Source: an uncultured cyanobacterium
GTDB taxonomy: Bacteria; Cyanobacteriota; Cyanobacteriia; PCC-6307; Cyanobiaceae
NCBI GenBank assembly: GCA_903935205.1
Contig: CAIZQU010000075.1
Location: 1-64,000 of the forward strand
Reading direction: 5' to 3'
DNA: 64,000 bases
Of the stretch, positions 63,928 to 64,000 are shown piece after piece; the first letter of the stretch is position 1, and each line of letters begins with the position of its first letter. The notes below the pieces were generated by a model that saw only the letters and a list, made by a program, of their open reading frames with translations, had not been told where the DNA came from and did not search any database. A program made the position numbers and the translations under genes.

Positions 63928-64000
63928 GCCCCGGTCCCGGTGCCAGCGGACACAGGAGTTGGATGCATGGGTCAGGGTCGGTTGCTCTGCCCTCCGGGAT

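Noticed and set aside
63963-64000. Possible start of another gene after crtR (AGGAG followed by ATG)
   Set aside because: Only 12 codons remain in the window; too little to support a product.

Overview
The window is a piece of a high-GC (roughly 65-70 %) unicellular picocyanobacterial chromosome, most like Cyanobium / freshwater Synechococcus. The evidence is cyanobacterial marker genes (psbI, psbN, psbH, ntcA, flavodiiron flv3, crtR, ycf66, ictB), several families found essentially only in cyanobacteria (DUF3146, DUF3181, DUF3084, DUF3177, the DUF3769 LptD-like protein), and gene orders typical of picocyanobacteria (psbN/psbH/tatA/pth; ntcA/dcd/thyX; ileS/ycf66/crtR). All assignments come from reading the sequence, without database searches.

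Layout. 1-9.1 kb: the start of an IS1595-type transposase, flv3, PilZ, MEKHLA, SWIM-finger, pentapeptide-repeat and NYN genes, then a gene-poor stretch with a small secreted protein, a staphylococcal-nuclease-like protein and an acyl-carrier-like protein. 9.3-11.7 kb: a minus-strand folK operon with a dinucleotide-like protein repeat, then tRNA-Arg(ACG) with a terminator. 12-20.6 kb: a plus-strand metabolic run (glyA, WecA/MraY-type transferase, cinA, hydroxypyruvate-reductase-like dehydrogenase, class D beta-lactamase, leuC, leuD). 20.6-30 kb: an LptD-like outer-membrane protein, psbI, an alpha-mannosidase, psbN, psbH, tatA, pth. 30-35.9 kb: DUF3084/YqgF pair, ntcA with a recognisable self-activated promoter, rph, a cobalamin-adenosyltransferase-like protein, dcd, thyX. 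36-41.7 kb: thioredoxin-like txlA, a NIL-ferredoxin, a lytic transglycosylase, glmM.

41.75-48.55 kb is an accessory island lying between the convergent housekeeping genes glmM and a BadF/GlcNAc-kinase-like gene. It holds a frameshifted dnaG fragment, a frameshifted DUF4326 gene, a 5'-truncated tyrosine integrase, and one intact 1163-codon gene for a DUF4062-NACHT-HEAT-FGE/C-type-lectin protein. The 3' end of that gene is a 125-bp variable repeat (VR). A 125-bp template repeat (TR) lies 183 bp downstream in the same orientation. The two differ at 12 positions and every difference is at a TR adenine (coding strand). This is the signature of a diversity-generating retroelement (DGR). No reverse transcriptase or Avd gene is present in the window, so the cassette looks like an orphan or trans-acting DGR whose target is a STAND-type conflict NTPase. 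This is the most interesting item here.

48.5-64 kb: a four-gene minus-strand operon (FIST sensor, trmB, ictB, BadF-type kinase), DUF3177, a conserved small protein, an unusual membrane-anchored cytochrome P450, a PAS-GGDEF-EAL protein with a degenerate GGDEF, ileS, ycf66, tRNA-Leu(UAG), and the beta-carotene hydroxylase gene crtR.
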